64,000 nt of DNA. Source: Brachybacterium vulturis (GTDB lineage Bacteria; Actinomycetota; Actinomycetes; Actinomycetales; Dermabacteraceae). The stretch is from NCBI RefSeq assembly GCF_002407185.1, contig NZ_CP023563.1, positions 2,356,001 to 2,420,000 on the forward strand, in the 5' to 3' direction. The number at the start of each line of letters is the position of its first letter. Positions within the stretch are counted from its first letter, which is position 1. Shown piece after piece: positions 1 to 8,336 of the stretch. Under the pieces are notes generated by a model. That model was not told the DNA's origin. It did not search any database and saw only the letters and a list, made by a program, of their open reading frames with translations. The translations under genes were made by a program, and so were the position numbers.

Positions 1-1
1 C

Positions 2-652
2 TCCTCGCTCACGGACGTCGTCGCGGAGATCCCGGCGATCGGGGAGTGGGCACCGATCTCGATGGACGACCTCACCGGCTCGTTCTCCGCGTACGTGCTG
101 AGGATGCTGGCGATCGGCCCGGCCGTCCTGATCGTCTCCGGGACACTGCGGATGCGCAGCGAGGAGACCGCCGGGCGCCTGGCCGGTGCGCTGGCGGGCG
201 GGACCTCTCGAGTGCGCCTGGCCGGGACCTGGTTCCTGGTGGTGCTGCTGGAGGCGGCAGCGCTGCAGGTGCTGCTGGGCCTCGGCGTGGGGCTCGGGGT
301 CTGGGCCGCGACCGACGACACCGTCTGGATCGGCGACATGACCCTCGCCGCGCTCGCCTATCTGCCCGCCATCGCCCTCTGCGGTGCCTTCGCGCTCGCC
401 CTGTACGGCCTGCACCTGCGCCTGACGGGTCTCGCCTGGGCGTGGGTGGTCTATGCCGCGCTGGTCGTCTTCCTCGGGGACCTGCTGGGACTGCCCGAGG
501 CGGCGCTGGACGTCTCTCCGCTGCATCACGTCCCGCTGCTGCCCTCGGCGGAGTTCGACTGGCTCCCGCTGCTGGTGATGGGCGTCCTCGCCGTGGTGCT
601 GGTGACCGTGGGCCTGGTGGCGGTGCGGCGACGGGATCTGGCCGCGGGGTAG
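2..652 (+). CDS. ABC exporter permease, C-terminal part (partial)
   Basis: The reading frame is open from the window edge, so the N-terminal part lies outside. The visible 216 residues hold several long hydrophobic segments, including runs around FLVVLLEAAALQVLLGLGVG and LVMGVLAVVLVTVGLVAVRR, ending in a short basic tail. This looks like the last half of a multi-spanning permease of the ABC-2 or polyketide-antibiotic exporter type, with the ATPase expected upstream. An RMRSEETAGRLAGALAGG stretch between membrane segments resembles the loop of such exporters. The membrane-protein call is firm; the exact subfamily is inference. Confidence 0.7.
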   Translation, partial: SSLTDVVAEIPAIGEWAPISMDDLTGSFSAYVLRMLAIGPAVLIVSGTLRMRSEETAGRLAGALAGGTSRVRLAGTWFLVVLLEAAALQVLLGLGVGLGVWAATDDTVWIGDMTLAALAYLPAIALCGAFALALYGLHLRLTGLAWAWVVYAALVVFLGDLLGLPEAALDVSPLHHVPLLPSAEFDWLPLLVMGVLAVVLVTVGLVAVRRRDLAAG

Positions 653-664
653 CGGCGCCGACGC

Positions 665-684
665 CGGGGGAGGAGACTTCCCCG
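665..684 (+). terminator. Possible terminator after the permease gene
   Basis: An 8-bp stem (CGGGGGAG with CTTCCCCG, one G-T pair) closes a GAGA loop 13 nt after the permease stop codon. There is no clear T-run, so this is a hairpin candidate only. Confidence 0.35.
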
Positions 685-741
685 ACACCAGGCAGAGTCC
701 CGGCGGCGGCAGAGCCCCGGGGCCGATGAGAGGCGGACCCG

Positions 742-1083
742 ATGGCGACGTATCTGATCTCCTTCCCCAGCCGCGCGATGAGGGTCCAGGAGCCCGACCT
801 GCAGGAGGTCGCTGACGACTCCCATGCTGTGGTGCGAGAGGCGAAGGCCGCAGGTGCCTGGATCTTCGGCGGCGGGATCGACGAGAGCGTGCCGCCGGTG
901 ATGGTCGACGGCACCGGCGGTGTGCTCGAGAGCACCTACGCCGAGACCCGCCATCTGGGTGGCGGCTTCGCTGTGCTCGAGGTCGCCACTCGCGAGGAGG
1001 CGCTGGAGTGGGCGCGCAAGCTCGCCGCCGCCTGCCGCTGCGCGCAGGAGGTGCGGGTGTTCGGGGATGATCCCGAGAGCTGA
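742..1083 (+). CDS. YCII-related domain protein
   Basis: A 113-residue soluble protein. It begins MATYLISFPS and carries a GGGIDESVPPVMVDG segment and a helix EEALEWARKLAAAC, the dimeric alpha-beta barrel pattern of YciI/DGPF proteins. The family is often found beside sigma factors or as small enzymes of unknown substrate, and neither context is visible here. The gene stands alone between the exporter permease and the convergent sulfatase, so its role is unknown. The ATG at 742 follows a purine-rich stretch (GAGAGGCGG) about 5 nt upstream. Confidence 0.75.
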   Translation: MATYLISFPSRAMRVQEPDLQEVADDSHAVVREAKAAGAWIFGGGIDESVPPVMVDGTGGVLESTYAETRHLGGGFAVLEVATREEALEWARKLAAACRCAQEVRVFGDDPES

Positions 1084-1150
1084 GGAGCGGCGCCGCACCA
1101 CGACGCTGTGATGGGCAGCGACGCTCGCCGTCATCCACCGCGGGGCCCGT

Positions 1151-2575
1151 TCAGCCGTCGAGGATCTCACGTACGGGTCCGTCAGCGACGACGGTCGGCC
1201 GTGAGCCGAACCGCTCCCCGTCCTGTCTCGGAGCCTGCAGGAGAGTGCGGGTGTGAGACGCCAGGGGATTCCCGACGGGGCCGTGGAGCAATGGGTCACC
1301 TGTCTGCTGCATCCATGCGAACAGCTGTTCGCTGAGCTCCGCCAGAAGATCGGCGTGGCTCGGGTCCTCGGCGAGGTCGTGCTGCTCCCATGGGTCGTTC
1401 CGCAGGTCGTAGAGCTCGAGGCTGGGGTGGTAGTCCTCGTGCGCGTAGCTGGGCTCGCGAGGTGTGCAGCGGCGCCGCCACGACTGGCTGGGGTCCATGT
1501 ACCCCGGAGCGGAGCTGAAATTGGCGATCAGCTTGAGCTCGTCCGTGCGCACGCAGCGCCGAGGATCGTAGTAGTCGTGGTAGGTCATCTCCGCGAAGAC
1601 GTGTTCCCGGCCGATGGTGGGCTGCTCACCGGCCAGGGCCGCCGCGAAGCTCTCGCCGTGCATCGTGCGTCCAGGTCCGGCGGGCGGGCCCACGGCCTCC
1701 AGCAGCGTCGGCGCGACGTCGATGTTGCTCAGCGCCCCGGTGATCGAGCTCCCTCCGCTCCAGCCGCCGGCGGGCCAGCGGGCGATGAACGCGATCTCCA
1801 ATCCCGGGTCGTACAACGAGCACTTGGCGCGAGGGAGGGCGAGTCCATGATCGGTGGTGAAGATCGTGATCGTGTCCTCAGCCAGGTCGAGGTCGTCCAG
1901 CGCCCTCAGCACGGAGCCGACCGCTGCGTCCATCGCCCGGATCGCGCCCTGCAGCTCCGCCAGCTCCGCCCGGGCCGTGTCGTCGTCGGCGAGATAGCCG
2001 GGCACGTGCACGCCCCGGCTGGTGTCGGGAGACAGATGATCCCCGAGGAAACCCATCACCCCCTTCTCGTCCCGGTGACCGGGAAGCCGATGGGGCTCCT
2101 GGAACCCGACCTGGAGATAGAACGGTTCATCGCTGCGGGCGAAGCGATGCAGCGCCTCGACCCCTCGTTCGGCGACGACCTCCGCCAGGCCCCCGGTGCG
2201 GACGCGATCGAAGCCGAGGCGCTCGGCGATCACCTCGTCGGAAGCGGCTCGCGACTCGTGGTGCACACCGATCAGCTCGCTGCGGTACCCACCGGCGCGC
2301 AACAGCTGGGCCAGATGCTTCTCCTCGGGGTGCAGGTCCCAGGCGAAGGATCGGTGGGTCAGCCCCATCACCCCGTTGGCATGAGGCCAGCGCCCGGTGA
2401 ACAGCGCTGCTCGGGACGGACTGCACTGCGGAGCTGCGGCGAACATGTTGGTGGCACGGACGCCCTGTGCCGCCAGGGCGTCCAGATGCGGTGAGACCAC
2501 GCTGTCCACGCCGTAGCAGCCGAGGTGCCGGCCGAGGTCGTGGCAATGGATGAGCAGGATGTTCGGGCGGGACAT
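1151..2575 (-). CDS. Sulfatase, cysteine-type, last gene of a sugar-uptake operon
   Basis: A 474-residue alkaline-phosphatase-fold sulfatase. The N-terminus MSRPNILLIHCHDLG is the usual metal-binding start, and CSPSR (Cys about residue 51) is the signature in which Cys is oxidised to formylglycine. TTDHGLALPRAKCSLYDPG carries the later metal-site residues. No signal peptide is seen, so the enzyme probably acts in the cytoplasm on an imported sulfated sugar. I chose ATG 2575. A GTG at 2605 overlapping the permease stop (GTGA) would add ten residues and couple translation. No formylglycine-generating enzyme or glycosidase lies in the window. The family call is firm and the substrate unknown. 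Confidence 0.9.
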   Translation of the reverse strand: MSRPNILLIHCHDLGRHLGCYGVDSVVSPHLDALAAQGVRATNMFAAAPQCSPSRAALFTGRWPHANGVMGLTHRSFAWDLHPEEKHLAQLLRAGGYRSELIGVHHESRAASDEVIAERLGFDRVRTGGLAEVVAERGVEALHRFARSDEPFYLQVGFQEPHRLPGHRDEKGVMGFLGDHLSPDTSRGVHVPGYLADDDTARAELAELQGAIRAMDAAVGSVLRALDDLDLAEDTITIFTTDHGLALPRAKCSLYDPGLEIAFIARWPAGGWSGGSSITGALSNIDVAPTLLEAVGPPAGPGRTMHGESFAAALAGEQPTIGREHVFAEMTYHDYYDPRRCVRTDELKLIANFSSAPGYMDPSQSWRRRCTPREPSYAHEDYHPSLELYDLRNDPWEQHDLAEDPSHADLLAELSEQLFAWMQQTGDPLLHGPVGNPLASHTRTLLQAPRQDGERFGSRPTVVADGPVREILDG

Positions 2576-2601
2576 GGGGCCTCGACTCACGGGTGGGGAC
2601 G

Positions 2602-3468
2602 TCACTTGATGCCGGTCCGAGCGACGCCGGCGATCACGCGTTTCTGGAAGACGATGAACAGGATCAGGATCGGGGCGATGGCCATCAGAGAGGCCGCCAT
2701 CATCAGGGGATACTCGCTCTCGTACTGTCCCTGCAGGTTGGCGATGCCCACGCTCAAGGGCCGGACGGTGTCATCGGTGGTGATCACCAGCGGCCACAGC
2801 AGCTCGTTCCACGACCACATCGTGGTCATGATCCCGAGCGCGAACATCCCGTTGCGCGCCAGCGGCATCATGATCCGCGAGAAGATCTGGAACGGATTCG
2901 CGCCGTCCAGCCGTGCCGCTTCCTCGAGCTCATCGGGCAGGCCGAGGAAGAACTGCCGCATCAGGAACGTGCCGAACGCGGTGGCGAGGCCGGGAGTGAC
3001 GATGCCCATGACGGTGTTCAACCAGCCCAGCTGATGGATGAGCTGATACTGGGAGATCAGATAGATCTGGGGCGGGATCATCATGACCGACAGCACGATC
3101 GCCAGCAGCACCCCGTTGCCGCGGAAGCGCATGCGCGCGAAGGCATAGCCGGACAGAGACGCGAGGAGCACCTGTGCGATCACGCGGATGACGGTGATGA
3201 GGATGCTGATGTACAGCTGGTGCCCGAAATTGATGGTGGAGAAGACGTCGGCGTAGTTGTGCCACTGAAGCCGCTCCGGCCACAGGCTGGGCGGGACGGA
3301 CTGCACCTCGGCGTTCGAGGACAGGCTCATCATCAGCTGATAGAGCAGGGGCATCACCATGACCACGCCACCGACGAGCAGCACGGTGTGTGTCAGAGCG
3401 GTCCCGTAGCTGCGGCGGCCGGGGCGGCGCGTCGGTGGATGCGAAGGCTTCGTCGCGAGGTCAGTCAT
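2602..3468 (-). CDS. Sugar ABC transporter permease (MalG type)
   Basis: A 288-residue inner-membrane permease with six expected membrane helices. The cytoplasmic EAA loop that contacts the ATPase is visible as EEAARLDGANPFQIFSRIMM, followed by the usual MPLARNG. The C-terminus ends RVIAGVARTGIK, typical of the CUT1 family. It overlaps the upstream permease gene by 8 nt and its stop overlaps a possible sulfatase start, so it is mid-operon. No ATPase gene is present; CUT1 systems in actinobacteria often share an MsiK-type ATPase encoded elsewhere. Confidence 0.92.
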   Translation of the reverse strand: MTDLATKPSHPPTRRPGRRSYGTALTHTVLLVGGVVMVMPLLYQLMMSLSSNAEVQSVPPSLWPERLQWHNYADVFSTINFGHQLYISILITVIRVIAQVLLASLSGYAFARMRFRGNGVLLAIVLSVMMIPPQIYLISQYQLIHQLGWLNTVMGIVTPGLATAFGTFLMRQFFLGLPDELEEAARLDGANPFQIFSRIMMPLARNGMFALGIMTTMWSWNELLWPLVITTDDTVRPLSVGIANLQGQYESEYPLMMAASLMAIAPILILFIVFQKRVIAGVARTGIK

Positions 3469-4414
3469 AGTGCACCCATCGCTTCTGGAGTCGGAACTGC
3501 AGCATCGTGAGCAGGCCGATCACCACGAGGGCCAGAATTCCGATCGCGGCCGCATAGCCCTTGTCGTTGTTGATGAACGCTTGGGCATAGAAGATGAACA
3601 CGAGACCCTGGGTCTCGGGCAGGGCGATGTTGTTCGTACCGAGCATGATGAAGATCAGGTCGAACTGCTGGAATGCCTGGATCACGGTGATGATCGTGAC
3701 GAAGAACAGTGATGGGGTCATCAGCGGGACCGTCACGGAGAAGAACTGCCTGAGCGGAGAGGCTCCGTCTATCTCGGCGGCCTCGTAGAGCTCCCGTGGG
3801 ATCTCCCGCACCCCGGCGCTGAGCAGGATGAGATTGAAACCCATGGCACTCCACATCCCCACGATCGAGACCGCGATCAGTGCGAAGGGAGGGGTCGAGA
3901 GCCAGTAGGGGCCACTGATCCCGATGAGGCTCAGCAGCCAGTTCGCCACGCCGAAATCGCCGTTGAAGATGATCTTCCAGACGATCGCGACGGCGGCCGG
4001 CATGGTCACGAACGGGATGAAGTACAACGTCCGGTACAGCGAGCGGAACCGCATGCCGGGACGCTCGATCATCGACGCCAGGACGGTGCCGATCGGGATG
4101 CTGATCATGACGATCAGCGTGAAGACCGCCGTGTTGAGGAAGGATCTGATGATCTCCGGATCCTTGAGCATGCGCGCGTAGTTCGCGATGCCGGTGAAGG
4201 TCGTCCCACCGAAGGCGCCCCACTCGGTGAAGCTGTACCAGAGCGTCTGGACGCCCGGCCACAGATGGAAGACGCCGAGGATCAGCAGCGTGGGAGCCAG
4301 GAACAGCGCGGGCCACAGTGGTGAACCGCGCAGTCGGCGCGAGCGGCGCCGGGCCTGACCGGCGTCCGTCGAGGGAGCACTGCGGGAGGACCGAGCCGTC
4401 GGCGGGGCGCTCAT
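3461..4414 (-). CDS. Sugar ABC transporter permease (MalF type)
   Basis: A 317-residue permease. A basic N-terminus leads into the first helix (PLWPALFLAPTLLILGVFHL) and the EAA loop is EAAEIDGASPLRQFFSVTVP. The start at 4414 is set by the ATGA overlap with the binding-protein stop codon. Together with the MalG-type partner it would form the membrane channel of a CUT1 importer. The same reading frame stays open far upstream, but that part is antisense noise within the binding-protein gene. Confidence 0.92.
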   Translation of the reverse strand: MSAPPTARSSRSAPSTDAGQARRRSRRLRGSPLWPALFLAPTLLILGVFHLWPGVQTLWYSFTEWGAFGGTTFTGIANYARMLKDPEIIRSFLNTAVFTLIVMISIPIGTVLASMIERPGMRFRSLYRTLYFIPFVTMPAAVAIVWKIIFNGDFGVANWLLSLIGISGPYWLSTPPFALIAVSIVGMWSAMGFNLILLSAGVREIPRELYEAAEIDGASPLRQFFSVTVPLMTPSLFFVTIITVIQAFQQFDLIFIMLGTNNIALPETQGLVFIFYAQAFINNDKGYAAAIGILALVVIGLLTMLQFRLQKRWVHYD

Positions 4415-5715
4415 TCCTTCGCGAGCAGGTTGTTGATCGTGGTGAACAGCTCCTCGCAGGTGCTCTCGACCTCGGCCTCGCCCGTGAACACCGGCAGCAG
4501 CATCTCCAGCTCGACGCTCTGCCACTCCTTCGTGTTCTTGGTCGCGGGGTTCGAGAATCCCTGGGCGATCGCGTCCTCGAAGACCCTCAGATCGAGGGTC
4601 TCGATCGAGTCGTAGAACGGATCCGCGGCACCGTTGAACGCAGGGATGACCACACCCGACTCCGCCTGCGCGATCGCAGCCTCTTCGCCGCCCAGGTATT
4701 CGAGGAAGGCCATCGACGCCTGAGGGTTCTTCGAGACTGCGGGCATGACGTTGCTCAGCCCGCTGACGCACACCTGATTGCCGGCGCTGCCGGCCGCCCA
4801 GGAGATGACCCCGAGGTCGTCGCCGAGCGCCTCGAGGAAGGGCTGGGTCTGCCAGGTCCCGCCGGCGGCCATCGCGAGCTTGCCCGAGGAGAACCAGTCG
4901 TCGAAGGAGGTGTCGGTGAGCTGCTTGATGCTCGGCGACAGCCCATCGGCGAGCAGATCCCGCCAGAAGGTCACCCCTTCGACGGTGCCCGGCTGGTCGT
5001 ACCCGCAGGCCGTGTGATCCTCGTTGAGGATGTAGCCGCCGGCCTGGTGCACCGAGTTGTACCAGGAGTGATTGCCGGCGGAGTTGACGGGGCCGCTGAA
5101 TCCGTACACGTCGCCCCCGGAGCCCGATACGACGGCCTCCGCCGAAGCCCGGAGGTCCTCCCAGGTCCACCCCTCGGCGGGCTCGTCCACCCCGTACTCC
5201 TTCAGCAGCTTCTTGTTGAACCAGATCGCCATCGCATCGTTGTCCTTGGGCACGCCGTACTGGACATCGTCGAGACGGTACAGATCCCAGACCGCCGGGG
5301 TGTAGTTCTCCTTGGCGAGAGCGCCGCCGTCGACCATCGAGGTCAACGGCATCAGGATCTCGTTCTGTGCGTACAGCTGGAAGTTCGGGGGGTTCATCCA
5401 GAACACGTCCGGCAGGGAGTCGCTCGATGCCTCGGTCTGGATCTTCGTCCAATAGCTGCCGAACTCGGAGACGTCGATGGAGACCGTGATGTTGGGGAAC
5501 TTCGTGGTGAAGCCGTCGACGATCTTCTGCATCGCCGGCTCCTGCGCCTTGTCCCAGATCGCGTACCGCAGTTCTGCGGTGAGGTCTTCCGGCGCGGCGG
5601 AATAGGTCGTGTCCGAGCCGCCGGGAGTCGAGGACGAACCGCCGCAGGCGGCCAGACCCGAGACGGCAGCTGCTGTGGTCAGACCGAGGAGTGAGCGGCG
5701 GGTGAGTGATCGCAT
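4411..5715 (-). CDS. Sugar-binding lipoprotein of ABC transporter
   Basis: A 434-residue extracellular solute-binding protein (family 1). The start MRSLTRRSLLGLTTAAAVSG has a twin-arginine-like RR, a hydrophobic stretch and the lipobox LAAC, with Cys about residue 24 as the lipid anchor. A small-residue linker then leads to the binding lobes. GGGAGAA lies about 6 nt before the chosen ATG at 5715; more upstream in-frame starts would bury the signal peptide. It is the first structural gene of the uptake operon and would set substrate choice, here probably a sulfated or modified glycan fragment given the sulfatase downstream. Confidence 0.92.
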   Translation of the reverse strand: MRSLTRRSLLGLTTAAAVSGLAACGGSSSTPGGSDTTYSAAPEDLTAELRYAIWDKAQEPAMQKIVDGFTTKFPNITVSIDVSEFGSYWTKIQTEASSDSLPDVFWMNPPNFQLYAQNEILMPLTSMVDGGALAKENYTPAVWDLYRLDDVQYGVPKDNDAMAIWFNKKLLKEYGVDEPAEGWTWEDLRASAEAVVSGSGGDVYGFSGPVNSAGNHSWYNSVHQAGGYILNEDHTACGYDQPGTVEGVTFWRDLLADGLSPSIKQLTDTSFDDWFSSGKLAMAAGGTWQTQPFLEALGDDLGVISWAAGSAGNQVCVSGLSNVMPAVSKNPQASMAFLEYLGGEEAAIAQAESGVVIPAFNGAADPFYDSIETLDLRVFEDAIAQGFSNPATKNTKEWQSVELEMLLPVFTGEAEVESTCEELFTTINNLLAKE

Positions 5716-5802
5716 GAGAGTTCTCCCTCGAGTGGGGGGCATCATCGCCCCGTGGTTCATGCTCTGCCTCGCACGGGGTGGTGACCCTTCCCGCACACCC
5801 CG

Positions 5803-5847
5803 ATCCTCTCGCCGACCGACATTAGTGTCAAGGGGGCGATTAATTGC
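5803..5847 (-). promoter_or_regulatory. Promoter and operator candidates of the sugar operon
   Basis: Reading leftward, TTGACA (5831-5826) is followed after 17 nt by GAGGAT (5808-5803), a plausible -35/-10 pair. Two short palindromes sit on it: GACA-N4-TGTC at 5818-5829 overlaps the -35, and GCGATTAATTGC at 5836-5847 (10 of 12 bases symmetric) lies just upstream. These are good candidates for binding by the ROK regulator encoded next door. Placement is by eye. Confidence 0.5.
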
Positions 5848-5862
5848 CGAAGCGCTCTGTGC

Positions 5863-7068
5863 TCACCGGCCTCCGCCGACGAGAGCGGCCTCGTAATGCG
5901 TGGGGCGCCGCAGGTAATCGTCCAGGACGAGGGCCGCCGAGGCGCGATCCCATTCGTTCCCCACCACCCGCCAATGGCGGATCATCCGCGGCATGTCGCC
6001 GAGCGAGCGGGTGCAGGCGGCGGTCGCGGTGCCCAAGCAGAGTTCGACATCCTCGGGAGCCCCGATCAGCCCTGCCACGATGGTGAGATCCGGATTCATC
6101 ACCTCCACCAGATGGGCGACGGCGCGGCCGAGCTGCTCGGCCCGTCGACGCACCAGCGCACCGACCTGTGCATTCGTCGCCTGTGCTCGGTAGATGTCTG
6201 ACCATTCGGAACCTCCCGGCAGGGCGTTCAGGCCGATCGCCTGCTGCAGGACGGCCTCGTCGGTGACCACGACGCCGAGGCAATCGACGGACCCGCATGG
6301 GCACGGGGCGCCGGGCCCGCCGGGAACGGGCAGGTGTGCGATCGTGCCGGCGCTCGCCCCGGGGCCGCGATGCAGCTGGTGGTCCACGATCAGTGCGGCG
6401 CTGATCCATCCGGCCGTGTGGATCACGAGGACAGAGGTCTCGCCGTCTCCCGATTGCTGCAGCTGGCTCATGGCGAGGGCGCGCACGGAGCTGTCCGCGA
6501 CGACCGGCAGTTCGAGCGCCGCTTCGAAGGGCGTGCGCAATGAGACGTCCGTCCATCCCAGCTGCGGGCTGGACAGCACTGCACCGGAGTCGAAGTCGAC
6601 CACACCGCCCGTGCTCACGCCGACCCCGACCACGTTCTCGCGTCCCACCTTCGCGACCAGTTCTTCCGTGAGGGCCACGCTCGCCGCGAGGACCGGGGCC
6701 GGGTCGGTGGCCGGATGTTCGACGAGCGCGGAGGTGATGGGCTCACCTGTCAGGGTGAAGGCTGTGGCGGTGGTCGAATGGGCGTGGACGTGGGTCCCGA
6801 CGACGAGTCGTCCGGGGGAGGGGAAGCCGAGTGGGATCTGCGGACGGCCCGATGCGCCGCGGCCGTTCTGCTGCACGGGCAGTTCTTCGATGACACCGGC
6901 CGCCAGCAGTGCCGAGACCAGCCGGGTGATCGTGGTGAAGCTGATGGAGGTGCGGCGGGCGAGCTCCTTGCGTGCTACCGGGCCGCTGAGAATGCAGCGC
7001 AGGATGGCTCCGACGTGCTGGTCCCGCACAGTGCGCATGAGCGGGGTCACGGAGTTTCGCTGCGTCAT
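5863..7068 (-). CDS. ROK family (NagC/XylR) transcriptional regulator
   Basis: A 401-residue regulator. Residues about 20-70 form a winged helix-turn-helix (KELARRTSISFTTITRLVSA). The rest is a ROK sugar-kinase-like domain with the zinc motif CPCGSVDCLG. Such proteins bind operators near sugar genes and release them when a sugar or sugar phosphate is bound. It is encoded just upstream of, and in the same direction as, the sugar-uptake genes, so it is the likely local repressor. The start is fixed by a -10 hexamer 6 nt upstream, which implies a leaderless mRNA. Confidence 0.9.
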   Translation of the reverse strand: MTQRNSVTPLMRTVRDQHVGAILRCILSGPVARKELARRTSISFTTITRLVSALLAAGVIEELPVQQNGRGASGRPQIPLGFPSPGRLVVGTHVHAHSTTATAFTLTGEPITSALVEHPATDPAPVLAASVALTEELVAKVGRENVVGVGVSTGGVVDFDSGAVLSSPQLGWTDVSLRTPFEAALELPVVADSSVRALAMSQLQQSGDGETSVLVIHTAGWISAALIVDHQLHRGPGASAGTIAHLPVPGGPGAPCPCGSVDCLGVVVTDEAVLQQAIGLNALPGGSEWSDIYRAQATNAQVGALVRRRAEQLGRAVAHLVEVMNPDLTIVAGLIGAPEDVELCLGTATAACTRSLGDMPRMIRHWRVVGNEWDRASAALVLDDYLRRPTHYEAALVGGGR

Positions 7069-7074
7069 GGCTGC

Positions 7075-7080
7075 ATGCTA
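7075..7080 (-). promoter_or_regulatory. Leaderless -10 (TAGCAT) for the ROK gene
   Basis: On the minus strand TAGCAT is followed by six bases and then the ATG, placing the transcription start at or next to the start codon. Confidence 0.6.
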
Positions 7081-7213
7081 ATCGGCGCGGTTCCGGACAG
7101 CATGGACAGCCCTGATCTGCGACGGCCCACCGGTCGAACCGCAGGTGCACCGTCTGCCCGATCCGGGCATGGGCCGGGTCGTGCTCACCGACCTGCTGGA
7201 CGCCCTCCTCGGT

Positions 7214-7239
7214 GCCGGGACCCTCGAGCGGGTCCCGGC
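7214..7239. terminator. Hairpin between ROK and ferredoxin genes
   Basis: A perfect 10-bp stem (GCCGGGACCC with GGGTCCCGGC) with a 6-nt loop lies downstream of the ferredoxin stop and upstream of the ROK gene. It would insulate the two. The surrounding 7081-7415 stretch holds no gene I can support; one plus-strand frame is open from 7145 but resembles nothing I know. Confidence 0.5.
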
Positions 7240-7415
7240 GTCCTCCGACCGACGTGCGCGCAGGACCGTGACCGCGGACGCGGGAAGAACGCTGTCGAGG
7301 GGTACGAGGAGGGGCGCTGCGGCCGACACCGGGCTCCTGGCCGATCTGAGCAGCGAGAAGAGGGGAGCTGGGCTATCCGTCGTCGCGCATGGTGCGCCCG
7401 GCCGCACCGGTGGGA

Positions 7416-7742
7416 TCAGAAGGGTCCGATCCTCACCACGGCGCCCTCGAGGTCCTCGTCCCAGGGGACCTGGCAGGTCAGCCGTGAGGTGGGCTCGCGC
7501 TCGTCCTCGGTGAGGGAATCCAGCACATCGGCCTCGTCCTCGTCGATCTCCCCGGCGGTCTCGAAGGAGACCTGGTCGAGGAAGGAGTGGCAGGTGGAGC
7601 AGGAGGCATTCCCGCCGCAGGTGGCGAGGATCGGGAAGCTGTTGCGCACGAGGCACTCCATGAGGGACTCGTCGTCCTCCCAGTCGACGTCGGAGTGCTC
7701 GGCGCCTTCGCGGTCGATGACGGTGATCATGATGGTGCTCAT
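7416..7742 (-). CDS. [2Fe-2S] ferredoxin, adrenodoxin type
   Basis: A 108-residue plant/vertebrate-type ferredoxin. The cluster ligands are visible as C-X5-C-X2-C in CGGNASCSTC and a fourth Cys in LTCQVP, the putidaredoxin/adrenodoxin spacing. The acidic surface (DEDEADVLDSLTEDE) suits docking to a reductase or a P450. The start MSTIMITVIDREG at 7742 was chosen because residues before it would be low-complexity translation of the upstream terminator. No P450 or reductase is in the window. Before the mobile element arrived, this gene lay directly downstream of glnA. Confidence 0.88.
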   Translation of the reverse strand: MSTIMITVIDREGAEHSDVDWEDDESLMECLVRNSFPILATCGGNASCSTCHSFLDQVSFETAGEIDEDEADVLDSLTEDEREPTSRLTCQVPWDEDLEGAVVRIGPF

Positions 7743-7820
7743 GCCCCTATTCCATACCCTCGAGGCGCTCAGGGCCAATCGGTTCCTTCCTGCGGCATGC
7801 CGCGCCCATCGCGCACGGAG

Positions 7821-7859
7821 AAGGCCCCAGCCCTCAGCAGCGCTGGGAGCGGGGGCCTT
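7821..7859 (-). terminator. Probable original glnA terminator, now 6.8 kb away from glnA
   Basis: AAGGCCCC pairs with GGGGCCTT around an inner CCC/GGG stem. It sits just left of the left attachment repeat and reads as the terminator that once followed glnA on the minus strand. Insertion of the element moved it away. Confidence 0.6.
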
Positions 7860-7878
7860 CGTCGACAGACGGGCCTCG

Positions 7879-7897
7879 CGGCTCAGATGTCGTAGTA
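7879..7897. repeat. Left attachment repeat (attL core, 19 bp)
   Basis: CGGCTCAGATGTCGTAGTA is identical and in the same orientation to 14635-14653, which forms the glnA 3' end. It contains a remnant of the last four glnA codons and the stop. The flanking bases differ on both sides, so the 19 bp is the maximal exact repeat. Confidence 0.88.
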
Positions 7898-7979
7898 ACG
7901 CACGGAGTGTCGCTGACCAGCACGAACAGAATCGCGTGCAACTAGCGTGCTTCACGGGGTGATGACGAGAGGACTCACG

Positions 7980-8309
7980 ATGACCGAGATGCACGACGAC
8001 GCCGCCCGTCAGATCGTCCACCAGCTCCGCGCCCGCATGTTCACCGACACCCTGTCAGGCTGCCCCGCCACCCAATCCCGCTACTTCGAGACCGCCGAAC
8101 GGCTCACCCCCGTGCTCGACGTCCAGGCCGTCCTCGGTGGGGCGGCCGACGGCGGACCACTGATCCACGTCGGCGACGTCGCTCTCACCCCTGCTGGTGC
8201 CGCGGCGCTGCGGGATCACCTCGGCGTGCTGCTGCACGTCCTTAGCGACGACGGTGACCCGGCGGCCCTGCAGGACCCTACGGCCTATGGCAATGACGCA
8301 CTCGGCTGA
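7980..8309 (+). CDS. Hypothetical protein at the left end of the element
   Basis: A 109-residue soluble protein not recognised. It contains QIVHQLRARMFTDTLSGCPA near the start and a hydrophobic helix ALRDHLGVLLHVLSDDGD near the end. It is the only element gene on the plus strand and lies just inside attL, the position where satellites and islands often carry accessory genes. The ATG at 7980 has AGAGGA about 7 nt upstream; an earlier GTG at 7947 is possible but has no good ribosome site. Confidence 0.6.
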   Translation: MTEMHDDAARQIVHQLRARMFTDTLSGCPATQSRYFETAERLTPVLDVQAVLGGAADGGPLIHVGDVALTPAGAAALRDHLGVLLHVLSDDGDPAALQDPTAYGNDALG

Positions 8310-8336
8310 CGAGAAGTCCTGCTCCGCGCTGTATAG

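Noticed and set aside
7145-7513. Plus-strand frame between ROK and ferredoxin genes
   Set aside because: It overlaps the ferredoxin gene antisense, contains a terminator-like hairpin and turns into Arg/Pro-rich noise. No start signal or homology seen.
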